NCBI RefSeq assembly: GCF_030272705.1
Contig: NZ_JARFYM010000008.1
Coordinates: 1-64,000, forward strand
Source: Rhizobium mayense
Lineage (GTDB): Bacteria; Pseudomonadota; Alphaproteobacteria; Rhizobiales; Rhizobiaceae
Direction of reading: 5' to 3'
Length of the DNA stretch: 64,000 nt
The notes beneath the pieces were generated by a model, which had not been told where the DNA came from, did not search any database, and worked only from the letters and a program-made list of their open reading frames with translations. Both the position numbers and the translations under genes were made by a program. Below are positions 16,325 to 26,416 of the stretch, in pieces; position 1 is the stretch's first letter; each line of letters opens with the position of its first letter.

Positions 16325-17388
16325 TTACGTCGCGTCCTTGGATCAAGAGTGCGGTAGAGCAGGTCGGAGAGCAGGTTGATCCCGACGAAGACCGTGCCGA
16401 CGACCACAGTGCCGCCGAGCACGGCGTTCATATCGGCGTTCTGCAGCGAGCTGGTGATATAGAAACCGATGCCCGGCCACGAGAACACGATCTCCGTCAG
16501 CACCGAGCCTTCCAGCAACCCGGCATAGGAGAGCGCGATCACCGTGATCAGTGGCACGACGGCGCTGCGTAGCGCATGGCCCCAGATCACCCGCGTCTCC
16601 GAAAGTCCCTTGGCGCGGGCGGCGACGATATATTCCTGACCTAGTTCGTTCAGCATGAAACTGCGTGTCATGCGGCTGATATAGGCAAGCGAGAAATAGC
16701 CGAGCAGCGAGGCAGGCAGAATGATGTGGCGGAATGCATCCCAGAACACATCCCATTGCCCCTGCATGGCGCTGTCGAGCAGATAGAAACCGGTGATCGG
16801 CGTGAATGTATATTCGAAGGCGATATCGATGCGGCCCGGATAGGCAACCCAGCCGAGCTTTGCATAGAAGATGAGGAGCGACACCATCGCCAGCCAGAAA
16901 ACCGGCACCGAATAGCCGACAAGGCCGATGACGCGGACGACCTGATCGATGAAACTGTTGCGGCGCACGGCGGCAAGCACGCCAAAGGGAACGCCGAAGA
17001 CCGCGCCTATGATCGTGCCGACTGTCGCGAGCTCCATCGTCGCTGGAAAGACGCGCCGGATATCGTCCATCACCGGATTGGTGGTCAGCACGGAGGTGCC
17101 GAAATCGCCGCTCAAGGCACTCAGCAGATAAAAATAGAACTGCAGATAGAGCGGCTGATCGAGATGCATCTCGCGCCGCAGACGCTCCAGCACTTGCTGC
17201 GGCGCGTGATCGCCGGCAATCGCGAGCGCCGGATCGATCGGAATGACGCGCCCGATGAAGAAGGTAACAGCGAGAAGGCCAAGATAGGTGGTGGCTGCCA
17301 CGACCAAGAATCGCAGCAGCCCCATCAAAAATGGAGCGGCACGGCCCTTCTTGGGCCGCACCTGCATTTTACGCTCGACAGTGCTCAA
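16321..17388 (-). CDS. Peptide ABC transporter permease (DppB-like)
   Basis: This 355-residue permease (348 if the ATG at 17367 is used) has the DppB/OppB pattern: an N-terminal membrane helix, a periplasmic loop with LRREMHLDQPLYLQFYFYL, GDFGTSV, and a C-terminal BPD_transp_1 domain ending LDPRTRRK. The EAA loop reads YIVAARAKGLSETRVIWGHALR. The start is uncertain: the TTG at 17388 and the ATG at 17367 both have weak ribosome sites. It pairs with the DppC-like subunit, with which its gene overlaps by four bases. Confidence 0.9.
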   Translation of the reverse strand: MSTVERKMQVRPKKGRAAPFLMGLLRFLVVAATTYLGLLAVTFFIGRVIPIDPALAIAGDHAPQQVLERLRREMHLDQPLYLQFYFYLLSALSGDFGTSVLTTNPVMDDIRRVFPATMELATVGTIIGAVFGVPFGVLAAVRRNSFIDQVVRVIGLVGYSVPVFWLAMVSLLIFYAKLGWVAYPGRIDIAFEYTFTPITGFYLLDSAMQGQWDVFWDAFRHIILPASLLGYFSLAYISRMTRSFMLNELGQEYIVAARAKGLSETRVIWGHALRSAVVPLITVIALSYAGLLEGSVLTEIVFSWPGIGFYITSSLQNADMNAVLGGTVVVGTVFVGINLLSDLLYRTLDPRTRRK

Positions 17389-17409
17389 AAGACTAATCCT
17401 GCCGGATCA

Positions 17410-19050
17410 TCACTTCGAGATCGGCCAGACGAAGTTGTTGTCGAAGCTCGGGCCGAGCTTGAAATCCTTCACGTCCTTACGATAGCCGGCGACTTCCGTC
17501 TGCTGAAACAGGATGACGAAGGGGCTCGCTTCCAGGAACTTCTTCTCGATGTCCTGATACATGGCGCCGCGCTTGGCTGCATCGCCTTCGAAGAGAGCAG
17601 CCTTGGCCAGCTTCTCCAGCTCGGGCGTCGTCCAGGTGTTGCGCCAGACGAGCGTCTTGTTCGTGCTGGCATCGGAGTTGTCGTCGTTGGTCGTGAAGGT
17701 ATCGGCGTTGGAATGGGGATCCCAATAGTCCGGCCCCCAGTTGCCGAAATAGATGTCGTGATTGCGGGCGCGATACTTGGTCAGCTTCTGCTTGCCGTCG
17801 CCGGGGATGATCTCCACCTTGATGCCAGCCTGGCCGAGCGTCTGCTGGATCGCCGTAGCAATGCCCGTGTCCGGCTCGATGCTGCGCACGTCCATCGTCA
17901 CCGAGAAGCCGTTCGGCAGACCTGCCTTGGCCAGCAATTCCTTGGCCTTGGCGACGTCGAGCTTGAACGGGTTCTCATCCAGCGAGCCGAGCATACCCTT
18001 CGGCTCGAAGGTCTGGTGGATCTCGCCGATGCCCTTGATCAGCGTCTTGCCGATGGCATCGTAGTCGACCAGGGACTTGAACGCTTGCTGCACTTCCGGC
18101 TTGGCAAGGTTCGGATTCTTCTGGTTGAGACTCATGTAGTAGATCGTGCCCTTGGGCGCGCTGGTCGAAGCGAGCTTCGCGTTCTTCTCGATAGCCGTCA
18201 GATCGGTCGGCGAGAGATTGCGGGCAATATCGATATCGCCGTTCTCAAGCGCCAGGCGCTGTGCCGAGCTTTCCTTCATGAAGCGATAGATGACGCGGTT
18301 CAGCTTCGCCTTTTCGCCATAGTAATTGTCGTTGCGCTCCAGCACGACGGCTTCGTTTGCGCGCCATTCGCGCAGCTTGAACGGTCCGGAACCGGCAAAG
18401 CCGGTCTTCAGGAAGCCATTGCCGAAGTCGTTGTCATACTTGTAGTCAGCAGACGGCGTTACCGGCTTCACATGCTGCAAGACCAGCTTCTTGTCGACCA
18501 CTTCGGCGACGGTCGCCGTCAGGCAGTTGAGCACGAAGCTCGGCGCATAGGGCTTGTCGACGGTGAAGACGAAGGTGTTCGGATCGGTCGCCTTGGCCTT
18601 TTCCGTCACGTTGCTGCCGTTGAGACCGAACTGGGTGAGGATGAAGGCGGGGCTCTTGTCGAGCTTGACGACGCGCTCGAAGGACCATGCAACGTCGTCG
18701 GCGGTGATCGGATTGCCGGATGCGAACTTCAGGCCGGGCTTCAGCTTGAACGTATAGGTCAGGTGATCGTCGGAGACCGACCAGCTGTCGGCGATGTCGG
18801 CCTTGATCTTCGAGGTGTCGTTGATGTCGAGGCGGACGAGCAGGCTGTAGGTATTGCCGGTGATTTCGGCAGCGGACAGTTCGTAGGCTTCGGCAGGATC
18901 CATGCTCAGGATGTCGTCGAAGGCGAAACCTTCAACCAGCGTATCCTTGGGCGTCACAGCGTATGCGTTCGGCGCCGCCATCAACAGGAATGTCAGAGCC
19001 GCACCGGCCGAAAGGGCGCGGAAGTTGCGGTTCATCTTGGTCATCATCAT
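17410..19050 (-). CDS. Periplasmic peptide-binding protein (SBP_bac_5)
   Basis: This 546-residue substrate-binding protein delivers the ligand to the permeases encoded downstream. The Sec signal peptide (MMMTKMNRNFRALSAGAALTFLLMAAPNAYA) is followed by the family-5 core: DTLVEGFAFDDILSMDPAEAYE, then YTFKLKPGLKFASGNPITADDVAWSFERV, the usual SBP_bac_5 signature near 115-145. Ligands of this family are di- or oligopeptides, but opines and other compounds occur. The dipeptidase gene upstream favours peptides. It lies 37 bases downstream of the dipeptidase gene and 21 bases upstream of the DppB-like gene. Confidence 0.92.
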   Translation of the reverse strand: MMMTKMNRNFRALSAGAALTFLLMAAPNAYAVTPKDTLVEGFAFDDILSMDPAEAYELSAAEITGNTYSLLVRLDINDTSKIKADIADSWSVSDDHLTYTFKLKPGLKFASGNPITADDVAWSFERVVKLDKSPAFILTQFGLNGSNVTEKAKATDPNTFVFTVDKPYAPSFVLNCLTATVAEVVDKKLVLQHVKPVTPSADYKYDNDFGNGFLKTGFAGSGPFKLREWRANEAVVLERNDNYYGEKAKLNRVIYRFMKESSAQRLALENGDIDIARNLSPTDLTAIEKNAKLASTSAPKGTIYYMSLNQKNPNLAKPEVQQAFKSLVDYDAIGKTLIKGIGEIHQTFEPKGMLGSLDENPFKLDVAKAKELLAKAGLPNGFSVTMDVRSIEPDTGIATAIQQTLGQAGIKVEIIPGDGKQKLTKYRARNHDIYFGNWGPDYWDPHSNADTFTTNDDNSDASTNKTLVWRNTWTTPELEKLAKAALFEGDAAKRGAMYQDIEKKFLEASPFVILFQQTEVAGYRKDVKDFKLGPSFDNNFVWPISK

Positions 19051-19087
19051 GTTTTCGTTCCCTTATTTTAGCTTTTGTTACTGTATG

Positions 19088-20155
19088 TTATGCACGCGAC
19101 GCGCTGCTTTCTCCCCAAGCAGACGCGAGAATCCGAAGCCAGTTCTCCCTGCATAGCTTCACCAGATCCGCTTCACCATAGCCAACGTTCCTGAGCGCAG
19201 CAATCAGCTTTTGATTGCCTGCAGCATCGCCAATTTCCTCCGGAATCGTTGCCCCGTCGAAGTCCGATCCGAGACCGACGCAATCGATGCCGACACGTCT
19301 GACGAGGTGGTCGACATGGCGAACCATCGCCTCGATCGCGGTGTTGGCATCCGAGCGACCGTCCTCGCGCAGCATGGCGGTCGCATAATTCAGGCCGACG
19401 ATGCCACGACTTTCCTTGATGGCGTCGAGCTGCTTGTCGGTCAGATTGCGAGCGACAGGGGTCAGCGCATGCGCATTGGAATGGCTGGCAACCAGCGGCT
19501 GGTCCGATGTTTTCGCCACATCCCAGAAGCCCTTCTCCGTAATGTGAGCGAGATCGATCAGGATGCCGAGGCGGTTGCACTCGCGCACCAGCGCAAAACC
19601 GGCATCCGTCAGACCCGGGCCGGTATCCGGCGAACTCGGATAGGCGAAGGGTACGCCATGGGCAAAGACATTGTTGCGGCTCCAGACAGGGCCGAGCGAG
19701 CGCAGGCCGGCCGCATAAAAGGTCTCGAGCGCGACGAGGTCGGCGCCAATGGCCTCGCAGCCTTCCATATGCATCACCGCAGCGAAGACGCCCTTTTCCA
19801 TGCAATCGCGGATTTCGGCGGTCGAGCGGCAGAGCTTCCAGACACCGGCACGATCGAGCCGGAGAGCGATGGCTGCCATTTCAAGAGCGGTATCGAGCGA
19901 GGGCGCGCGCTCCAGCGGCGGCGAGAGCGGCGTCGCGTAATGGCCGTTGCGGTCGGGATCGGCGAAGACGAGATTGCCGGAGGGGATATAGATGGCGCAG
20001 AGACCCCCGGCCAGCCCGCCGGCCTTGGCGCGCGGCGCATCGATATGGCCGGTCGATATCCCATCCCTGAATTCAGCAACCGGATCGGCTCCTTCGCGTG
20101 CATGATTCCAGAGTCTCAACAGTACGTCGTTATGGCCATCGAATACGGATTGCAT
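19088..20155 (-). CDS. Membrane dipeptidase (peptidase M19)
   Basis: This is a 355-residue zinc metalloenzyme of the renal dipeptidase family, which cleaves dipeptides including ones with a C-terminal D-residue. The first metal site is in FDGHNDVLLRL near residues 5-10. The bridging region is HMEGCEAIG, and DLAHITEKGFWD and ASHSNAHAL follow with further metal ligands, then GLGSDFDGATIPEEIGD near the C-terminus. There is no signal peptide, so it should act in the cytoplasm. It is the first gene of the operon with the transporter, so imported dipeptides are probably hydrolysed as they enter. The ATG has AGGA six bases upstream. Confidence 0.92.
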   Translation of the reverse strand: MQSVFDGHNDVLLRLWNHAREGADPVAEFRDGISTGHIDAPRAKAGGLAGGLCAIYIPSGNLVFADPDRNGHYATPLSPPLERAPSLDTALEMAAIALRLDRAGVWKLCRSTAEIRDCMEKGVFAAVMHMEGCEAIGADLVALETFYAAGLRSLGPVWSRNNVFAHGVPFAYPSSPDTGPGLTDAGFALVRECNRLGILIDLAHITEKGFWDVAKTSDQPLVASHSNAHALTPVARNLTDKQLDAIKESRGIVGLNYATAMLREDGRSDANTAIEAMVRHVDHLVRRVGIDCVGLGSDFDGATIPEEIGDAAGNQKLIAALRNVGYGEADLVKLCRENWLRILASAWGESSASRA

Positions 20156-20271
20156 TGTCTATCCTGGATAAAGCGCTCGAACGAGCGGAGTGGAAGCGGT
20201 CAGAATAGAAAAGATGGCGGGATTCGCCATACCTAAATGAAAAAAATCTGCATTAGCATAGAATGTCGCAG

Positions 20272-20303
20272 AAAACGGAAAAGGCGGGAGCAAAACTCCC
20301 GCC
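20272..20303 (-). terminator. Terminator of the CUT2 sugar transporter operon
   Basis: The 8-bp arms GGCGGGAG/CTCCCGCC with a 5-base loop are followed on the minus strand by TTTTCCGTTTT. It lies about 30 bases past the permease stop and ahead of the dipeptidase operon, so it separates the two same-strand operons. Confidence 0.75.
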
Positions 20304-20332
20304 CTGAGGCATCAGACAAAACCGCGGCTGTT

Positions 20333-21358
20333 TCAGTGTTTGACCCGCTTCTTCTGGCGGTAGACGTCGATCGCGACAGCGGCGACGATGATGATGCCCT
20401 TGGCGATTTCCTGGTAGTAGGCGTCGACGTTCAGGAAGGTGAAACCCGAGATCATCACACCGAGAATGACGGTGCCGATGATCGTGCCGGTGATTCGGCC
20501 AACACCGCCGGTGAGCGAGGTGCCGCCGATAACAGCCGCAGCGATCGCGTCTAGCTCGTATGTCACGCCCATGCCGGCCTGCGCCGTCTGGACGCGGGCG
20601 GCGGTGATGATGCCAGCAAGACCGGCCAGCAGTCCGGCGATCGCGTAGACCTTGACCAGATGCGCCTCGACATTGATGCCGGAGACGCGCGCCGCCTGCA
20701 CATTTGCGCCGATCGCATAGGTGAACTTGCCGTAGCGGGTGTAGCGCAGCACGATGTGGAAGATCAGCGCGACGAGGAGAAACACCACGACGGGCCAGAT
20801 GCCGGTGCCGATGAAATTGAACTGATCGGTGAGGCCGGAGACCGGTTGCCCCTTCGTGTACAATTTCGACAGGCCGCGTGCAGACACCATCATTCCGAGC
20901 GTCGCGATGAACGGCGGAATCTGGGTTTTCGTGATGAGCTGGCCGTTGACATAACCAGCGGCAAGGCCGATCAGCAGACCGATGCCGATCGGAACGAAAA
21001 ACGGCATATCGGTCAGCGCCGGATAAAGCGCACGGCTCCAGGTGGAGGACTGCGCGAAGCTCGCCGCCACCATGGCAGTCAGGCCGACGACGGAGCCCGA
21101 TGAAAGATCGATGCCGCCGGTGATGATGACCTGCGTCACCCCGACCGAGATGATGCCGATGACGGAGACCTGCAGGATCATGATCTTCAGGCGCTGCACA
21201 TTGAGCAGAAAGCTCTGGCCTACGAAAATCCAGCCGAGGACTTCGCAGACGAGCGCAATGCCGATCAGCACGAGGAAGATGCCGAGTTCCGGCGGCACGC
21301 GGCGGCGTCTGGGGCGCGTCACGGACGGTGCGGTCGCCTCTGCAACTTTGCTAACCAT
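20333..21358 (-). CDS. Sugar ABC transporter permease (RbsC family, probable inositol)
   Basis: This 341-residue polytopic permease belongs to the BPD_transp_2 family of CUT2 importers. The sequence GITQ-like [22 protein letters not shown] near 75-95 and the C-terminal [25 protein letters not shown] motif are characteristic. It starts at an ATG preceded by AGGAGG and is the last gene of the three-gene operon, 32 bases after the ATPase. The substrate is inferred: two GGAA-N6-TTCC palindromes in the operon's promoter region point to IolR control and myo-inositol. Sequence class alone allows ribose, xylose or other sugars. Confidence 0.88.
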   Translation of the reverse strand: MVSKVAEATAPSVTRPRRRRVPPELGIFLVLIGIALVCEVLGWIFVGQSFLLNVQRLKIMILQVSVIGIISVGVTQVIITGGIDLSSGSVVGLTAMVAASFAQSSTWSRALYPALTDMPFFVPIGIGLLIGLAAGYVNGQLITKTQIPPFIATLGMMVSARGLSKLYTKGQPVSGLTDQFNFIGTGIWPVVVFLLVALIFHIVLRYTRYGKFTYAIGANVQAARVSGINVEAHLVKVYAIAGLLAGLAGIITAARVQTAQAGMGVTYELDAIAAAVIGGTSLTGGVGRITGTIIGTVILGVMISGFTFLNVDAYYQEIAKGIIIVAAVAIDVYRQKKRVKH

Positions 21359-21390
21359 GGTTCAATCCTCCTTTGCGACGGCCGGCGCGA

Positions 21391-22932
<1,542 letters not shown>

Positions 22933-23003
22933 CTTTTCCCTCCCGAGGGCTGGCGGAATTTGAGGATGCGGGCGCTGGCGCCCGCATCCGTCGACAACAG
23001 CCG

Positions 23004-23933
23004 TCAGTTCTTCTTGACGAAGTCCTTGGCGTTTGCCGGCGTCACGAGCTGGAAGGGGATATAGACCTTCTTCTCCACCTTATCGCCCTTGGCAAGCTTC
23101 AGCGCGGCATCGACCGCGCCCTTGCCCTGGCCGGCAGCGTCCTGGAAAACGGTGACTTTGAGGTCGCCGGCCTGCATGGCGGCCAAGGCATCCTGCGTCG
23201 CGTCGACACCACCGACGACGATTTTATCCATCGATTTGCCGGCCGCCTTCAGCGCCTGGATCGCGCCGATCGCCATTTCGTCATTGTTGGAAATGACAGC
23301 ATCAAAATCGAGACCGCTGGAGAGCCAGTTGGTCATCAGGTCGGAACCCTGGGTGCGCTGCCAGTTGGCGGTCTGCTCCTGAACGATCTGGATGCCCTTG
23401 CAGTCGTCGGTGGCGAGCACGTCGTGCACGTCCTTGGTGCGCATGCGGGCCGCCTGGTTCGAGAGCTCGCCCATCATGACCACGGCTTTGCCCTTGCCCT
23501 TCAGCAGACGGCAGATTTCCTTGGTTTCCAAGGTGCCGGATTCCTGTTCGTTGGACGCGACGAAAGCCTGTTTGTCCGGCAGGCTATCGACGTTTGCGGG
23601 CTCGCGATTGACGTAAATCAGCGGGATTTTCGCGTCCGCCGCCAGCTTCGATATGGCGGCCGTGGCATCCGTATCGACCGGATTGACGATGATGGCATCG
23701 ACGTGGCTGGCAATGAAGTTCTGGATTTGGCTCTGCTGCTTGGCGACGTCGTTCTGTGCGTCCTCGACCTGCAGCGTCACGCCCTTCATCGACTTGGCAT
23801 AATCCTGCATGCCGTTGCGCAGAACGGTCAGAAAATTGTCGTCGAACAGCGCCATCGACACACCAATATTTTCGGCATGGGCGGCCGTCGACAGCATGAG
23901 CGCCATGGCGGAGCCTAGAATGAGTTTTTTCAT
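23004..23933 (-). CDS. Periplasmic sugar-binding protein (CUT2; probable inositol)
   Basis: This 309-residue Peripla_BP_4 protein starts at the ATG at 23933, which has GGGAGG a few bases upstream (a TTG five codons earlier overlaps that site). The signal peptide [20 protein letters not shown] is followed by [22 protein letters not shown]. Typical CUT2 features are [35 protein letters not shown] and [12 protein letters not shown]. The sequence recalls the rhizopine/inositol-binding group (MocB/IbpA-like) to me, which agrees with the two IolR-type palindromes upstream. Final substrate assignment is inference. Confidence 0.9.
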   Translation of the reverse strand: MKKLILGSAMALMLSTAAHAENIGVSMALFDDNFLTVLRNGMQDYAKSMKGVTLQVEDAQNDVAKQQSQIQNFIASHVDAIIVNPVDTDATAAISKLAADAKIPLIYVNREPANVDSLPDKQAFVASNEQESGTLETKEICRLLKGKGKAVVMMGELSNQAARMRTKDVHDVLATDDCKGIQIVQEQTANWQRTQGSDLMTNWLSSGLDFDAVISNNDEMAIGAIQALKAAGKSMDKIVVGGVDATQDALAAMQAGDLKVTVFQDAAGQGKGAVDAALKLAKGDKVEKKVYIPFQLVTPANAKDFVKKN

Positions 23934-24082
23934 GATTTTTCCTCCCAACTACGGTGTCCGGCCACACCCCTCCTCAACGCCGGAACCCCCGGTCTACACC
24001 GCAGGGCCAATAATCCGGTCCGCCGTCACTCCCACAACGGCAACCCTAAAACGGAACAAACAGACCGTTAAACTTCATATGC

Positions 24083-24096
24083 GGAATATTTATTCC
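24083..24096. promoter_or_regulatory. GGAA-N6-TTCC palindrome 1, candidate IolR operator
   Basis: The 14-base site reads GGAATATTTATTCC, symmetric over six bases per arm. It lies 150 bases upstream of the sugar-binding-protein ATG on the minus strand. GGAA-N6-TTCC is, as I recall, the recognition motif proposed for the RpiR-type inositol repressor IolR of Sinorhizobium meliloti. Confidence 0.6.
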
Positions 24097-24234
24097 ATTT
24101 ATCAGCTAAAACGTCAACACTATTTTGTAGCCGCGCCGGCGGAATGGGCGATCAGCGCGCGACAGGAGAAGTTTCAGTGGAAAAAGGCTGCAAAAGGCGA
24201 CGATCGGGCCTACATGTGAGCCGCCCAATCCGAT

Positions 24235-24248
24235 GGAACGGACATTCC
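24235..24248. promoter_or_regulatory. GGAA-N6-TTCC palindrome 2, candidate IolR operator
   Basis: GGAACGGACATTCC is the core of a longer perfect inverted repeat, CGATGGAA/TTCCATCG at 24231-24252. It is about 140 bases from palindrome 1 and 79 bases upstream of the divergent DUF1993 gene, so the pair could control both directions. Confidence 0.6.
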
Positions 24249-24326
24249 ATCGACATTTGAATGGCGTAAAATGCCGTTGACATCAGGCCGAAACCAACCC
24301 CCACCGGCCGAAAATGGAGAACCAGC

Positions 24327-24833
24327 ATGCCCTCGATGTACCGCTTCTCAGTCCCCGTCTTTCAACGCGGCCTCGCAAATCTTTCGACCTATCTCGACAA
24401 GATCGAGGCGTATGCTGCGGAAAAAGGCACCGATCCGAACGAGCTTGTCAGCGCGCGCCTCATTGACGACATGCTGCCGCTCTCCGGCCAATTTCAGCGC
24501 GCCACCGACAGCGCCAAGCTTGCGATCGCCCGGCTGATGGGCATCGACGCGCCACGCTTCGAAGACAACGAAACCACCGTTGCCGAGCTGCGAGAACGCC
24601 TGAAGAAGACGGTGGATTTCCTGGCGACGGTGACGCCCGAGGCGATGGAAGGCAGCGAAAACCGCGAGGTAACGATCTCGCCCGGTGGCAACAAGACCGT
24701 TTTCAGCGGTGTGGACTATTTGGCAAGCTTCGCGCTGCCGAATTTCTTCTTCCACGTCACCACCGCGCACGACATCCTGCGCAGTCGTGGGCTGCCGGTC
24801 GGCAAAATGACCTATCTCGGCTCGTTTGCCTGA
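24327..24833 (+). CDS. DUF1993 family protein
   Basis: This 168-residue cytoplasmic protein is all-helical by appearance and matches the DUF1993 family. Features are SVPVFQRGLANLSTYLDKIEAYA at the N-terminus, LIDDMLPLSGQFQRATDSAKLAIARL in the middle, and FALPNFFFHVTTAHDILRSRG near the end, where the conserved histidines suggest a DinB-like four-helix fold. No function is established. It is transcribed divergently from the sugar transporter and shares its regulatory region, with a strong terminator directly after it. The start is ATG at 24327. Confidence 0.85.
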   Translation: MPSMYRFSVPVFQRGLANLSTYLDKIEAYAAEKGTDPNELVSARLIDDMLPLSGQFQRATDSAKLAIARLMGIDAPRFEDNETTVAELRERLKKTVDFLATVTPEAMEGSENREVTISPGGNKTVFSGVDYLASFALPNFFFHVTTAHDILRSRGLPVGKMTYLGSFA

Positions 24834-24859
24834 TATGATAGCCCGCTATTGAAACCCGA

Positions 24860-26416
24860 TTAGGGCCGGCGCGATACCGGCCCTTTTTCCGTCAGCTCGG
24901 TATAGGCGAGTGTCTGATCGAGATGCCGCGCCCTGAGCGACAGCAGTTTTTCGGCATAGGCAAGCCGAGTAGCGACATAATCCTGGTCGTCGGCAAGATT
25001 GGTGAGCTCCATCGGATCATTTGCCAGGTCGAACAGCAAAGGCGGCAGGCCGGCGAAGTGGACGTATTTGAAACGCTCGTCCCTGATGACGGCGAGATTG
25101 CAGGCATTCGACCTCAGACCGAAATGCCGTTCCGCCTCGCCCTTGGCGATATCGCGGAAATCGAATTCCCAGAACGCCGCATCGCGCCAATCCTCCGGCT
25201 CTGCGCCTTGCAGGAACGGTATGAGCGTCTCGCCGTCGAGATGATTGTCAGGCACGAGATCCAGGCGATCGCAGAGAGTCGGAAAGATATCGGCGGCGCT
25301 GGTGAAGCGCTGCACTTCCCCGCCCCGGCCGCCGGCCTGCCCCGGATCGCGGATGACCAGCGGGATGTGATAGCTGCCATCGAAAAAGCCGCCCTTGCCG
25401 AGGATCCAGTGATCACCCATCATTTCCGCATGGTCCGATGTGAAGACGATCAGCGTATCGCCCCAGGCACCGGCATCCTTGAGCGCCTGCCAGATCCGCC
25501 CGAGCTGCGCGTCCACTTCGGCAATCATGCCATAATAGATGGCGCGGATCGCCGAGAAATCCTCAGCCATCCAGTCGCTCGCTGGCCCCTCGCCGCCATG
25601 GATGAAGCCGCCCTTGCCGATCAGCGGTATGGCGTAGGCAAGAAAGGGATGCGCCGCCTGCTCCGCCCCGCGGTCGGCAGCGCGCGCAAAAGCCGGTCCG
25701 TCGCTTGGAGCAAACATGCGGTTATAGGGTTCAGGCACGGAAAACGGCGGATGCGGCCTGAGAAATGAGACATGCGCGAACCAAGGCCCGCCCTGTTCGC
25801 CGAGCCAGCGAATGAATTCGCCCGTCAGAAAAGCCGTCTGCGTCGCATCCTTGGCATAGGCCGGCGCGGCATTGGAAATATCACCCGGCTTTGCGCCGAC
25901 AGGAATATGGATATCACGGCTCGTCGCATCCTCGTGACCACGCGAGCGCAGCCATGAAAGCCATTGCTTCTCATGCTCCGGCAGAAGCTGACGCACGCTG
26001 AAGCCGGGAAGCACGCCCTCATAGGTCGCCAGATGCGGATCGTTTGGGTCGATGCCGCGCGGATCTGGTGCCGTGTCGGTATAGCCGAACAGCGTCGGAT
26101 CGTAGCCGGCGCGGCGGGCGGCCAGCGCCAGATTGTCGAAGCGGGCATCCAGCGGAGACCCGTTGCGGCAGACGCGATGGTTCATCTGATAAAGACCGGT
26201 GTAAAGTGTGGCCCGCGCCGGCGAACAGGGCGCTGCACCGGCGAAATGCCGGCGGAACAGCACGCCGTCACCCGCCAAAGCATCGACATTGGGCGTCTTC
26301 ACACTGGGATGACCGACGGCGGAGAGACAATCGCCCCGCCATTGATCGGCCGATATCAGCAGAACATTCGGGCGTTTGCCCGAAGCACGCCGATCAATGC
26401 TGGTTGGATTTGGCAT
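24860..26416 (-). CDS. Sulfatase / phosphonate monoester hydrolase-like enzyme
   Basis: This 518-residue alkaline-phosphatase-superfamily hydrolase shows the metal-binding ISADQW near residue 24 and CSPAR at 64-68, whose cysteine should be converted to formylglycine. FTSDHAEMMGDH and LGKGGFFDGSYHIPL follow with further active-site residues. From memory it follows rhizobial phosphonate monoester hydrolase closely (NHR after TGLY, GYDPxLxGYT, FLRPHPPF, YEFDFRD-like EFDFRDIAKG, YVHFAGLPPLLFDL), so phosphonate or phosphate diesters are likelier substrates than sulfate esters. I set the start at the ATG at 26416, which lies 23 bases inside galE. The longer upstream frame is galE read out of frame. 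There is no signal peptide. Confidence 0.85.
   Translation of the reverse strand: MPNPTSIDRRASGKRPNVLLISADQWRGDCLSAVGHPSVKTPNVDALAGDGVLFRRHFAGAAPCSPARATLYTGLYQMNHRVCRNGSPLDARFDNLALAARRAGYDPTLFGYTDTAPDPRGIDPNDPHLATYEGVLPGFSVRQLLPEHEKQWLSWLRSRGHEDATSRDIHIPVGAKPGDISNAAPAYAKDATQTAFLTGEFIRWLGEQGGPWFAHVSFLRPHPPFSVPEPYNRMFAPSDGPAFARAADRGAEQAAHPFLAYAIPLIGKGGFIHGGEGPASDWMAEDFSAIRAIYYGMIAEVDAQLGRIWQALKDAGAWGDTLIVFTSDHAEMMGDHWILGKGGFFDGSYHIPLVIRDPGQAGGRGGEVQRFTSAADIFPTLCDRLDLVPDNHLDGETLIPFLQGAEPEDWRDAAFWEFDFRDIAKGEAERHFGLRSNACNLAVIRDERFKYVHFAGLPPLLFDLANDPMELTNLADDQDYVATRLAYAEKLLSLRARHLDQTLAYTELTEKGPVSRRP
24863..24888 (+). terminator. Terminator after the DUF1993 gene
   Basis: The 7-bp stem GGGCCGG/CCGGCCC is followed by TTTTT on the plus strand. 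It lies inside the last codons of the convergent sulfatase gene, which ends at 24860. Confidence 0.8.

Noticed and set aside
16726..19071. A 781-codon plus-strand frame opposite the peptide transporter genes
   Set aside because: It crosses two real minus-strand genes with full family motifs and has no recognisable domain or ribosome site.
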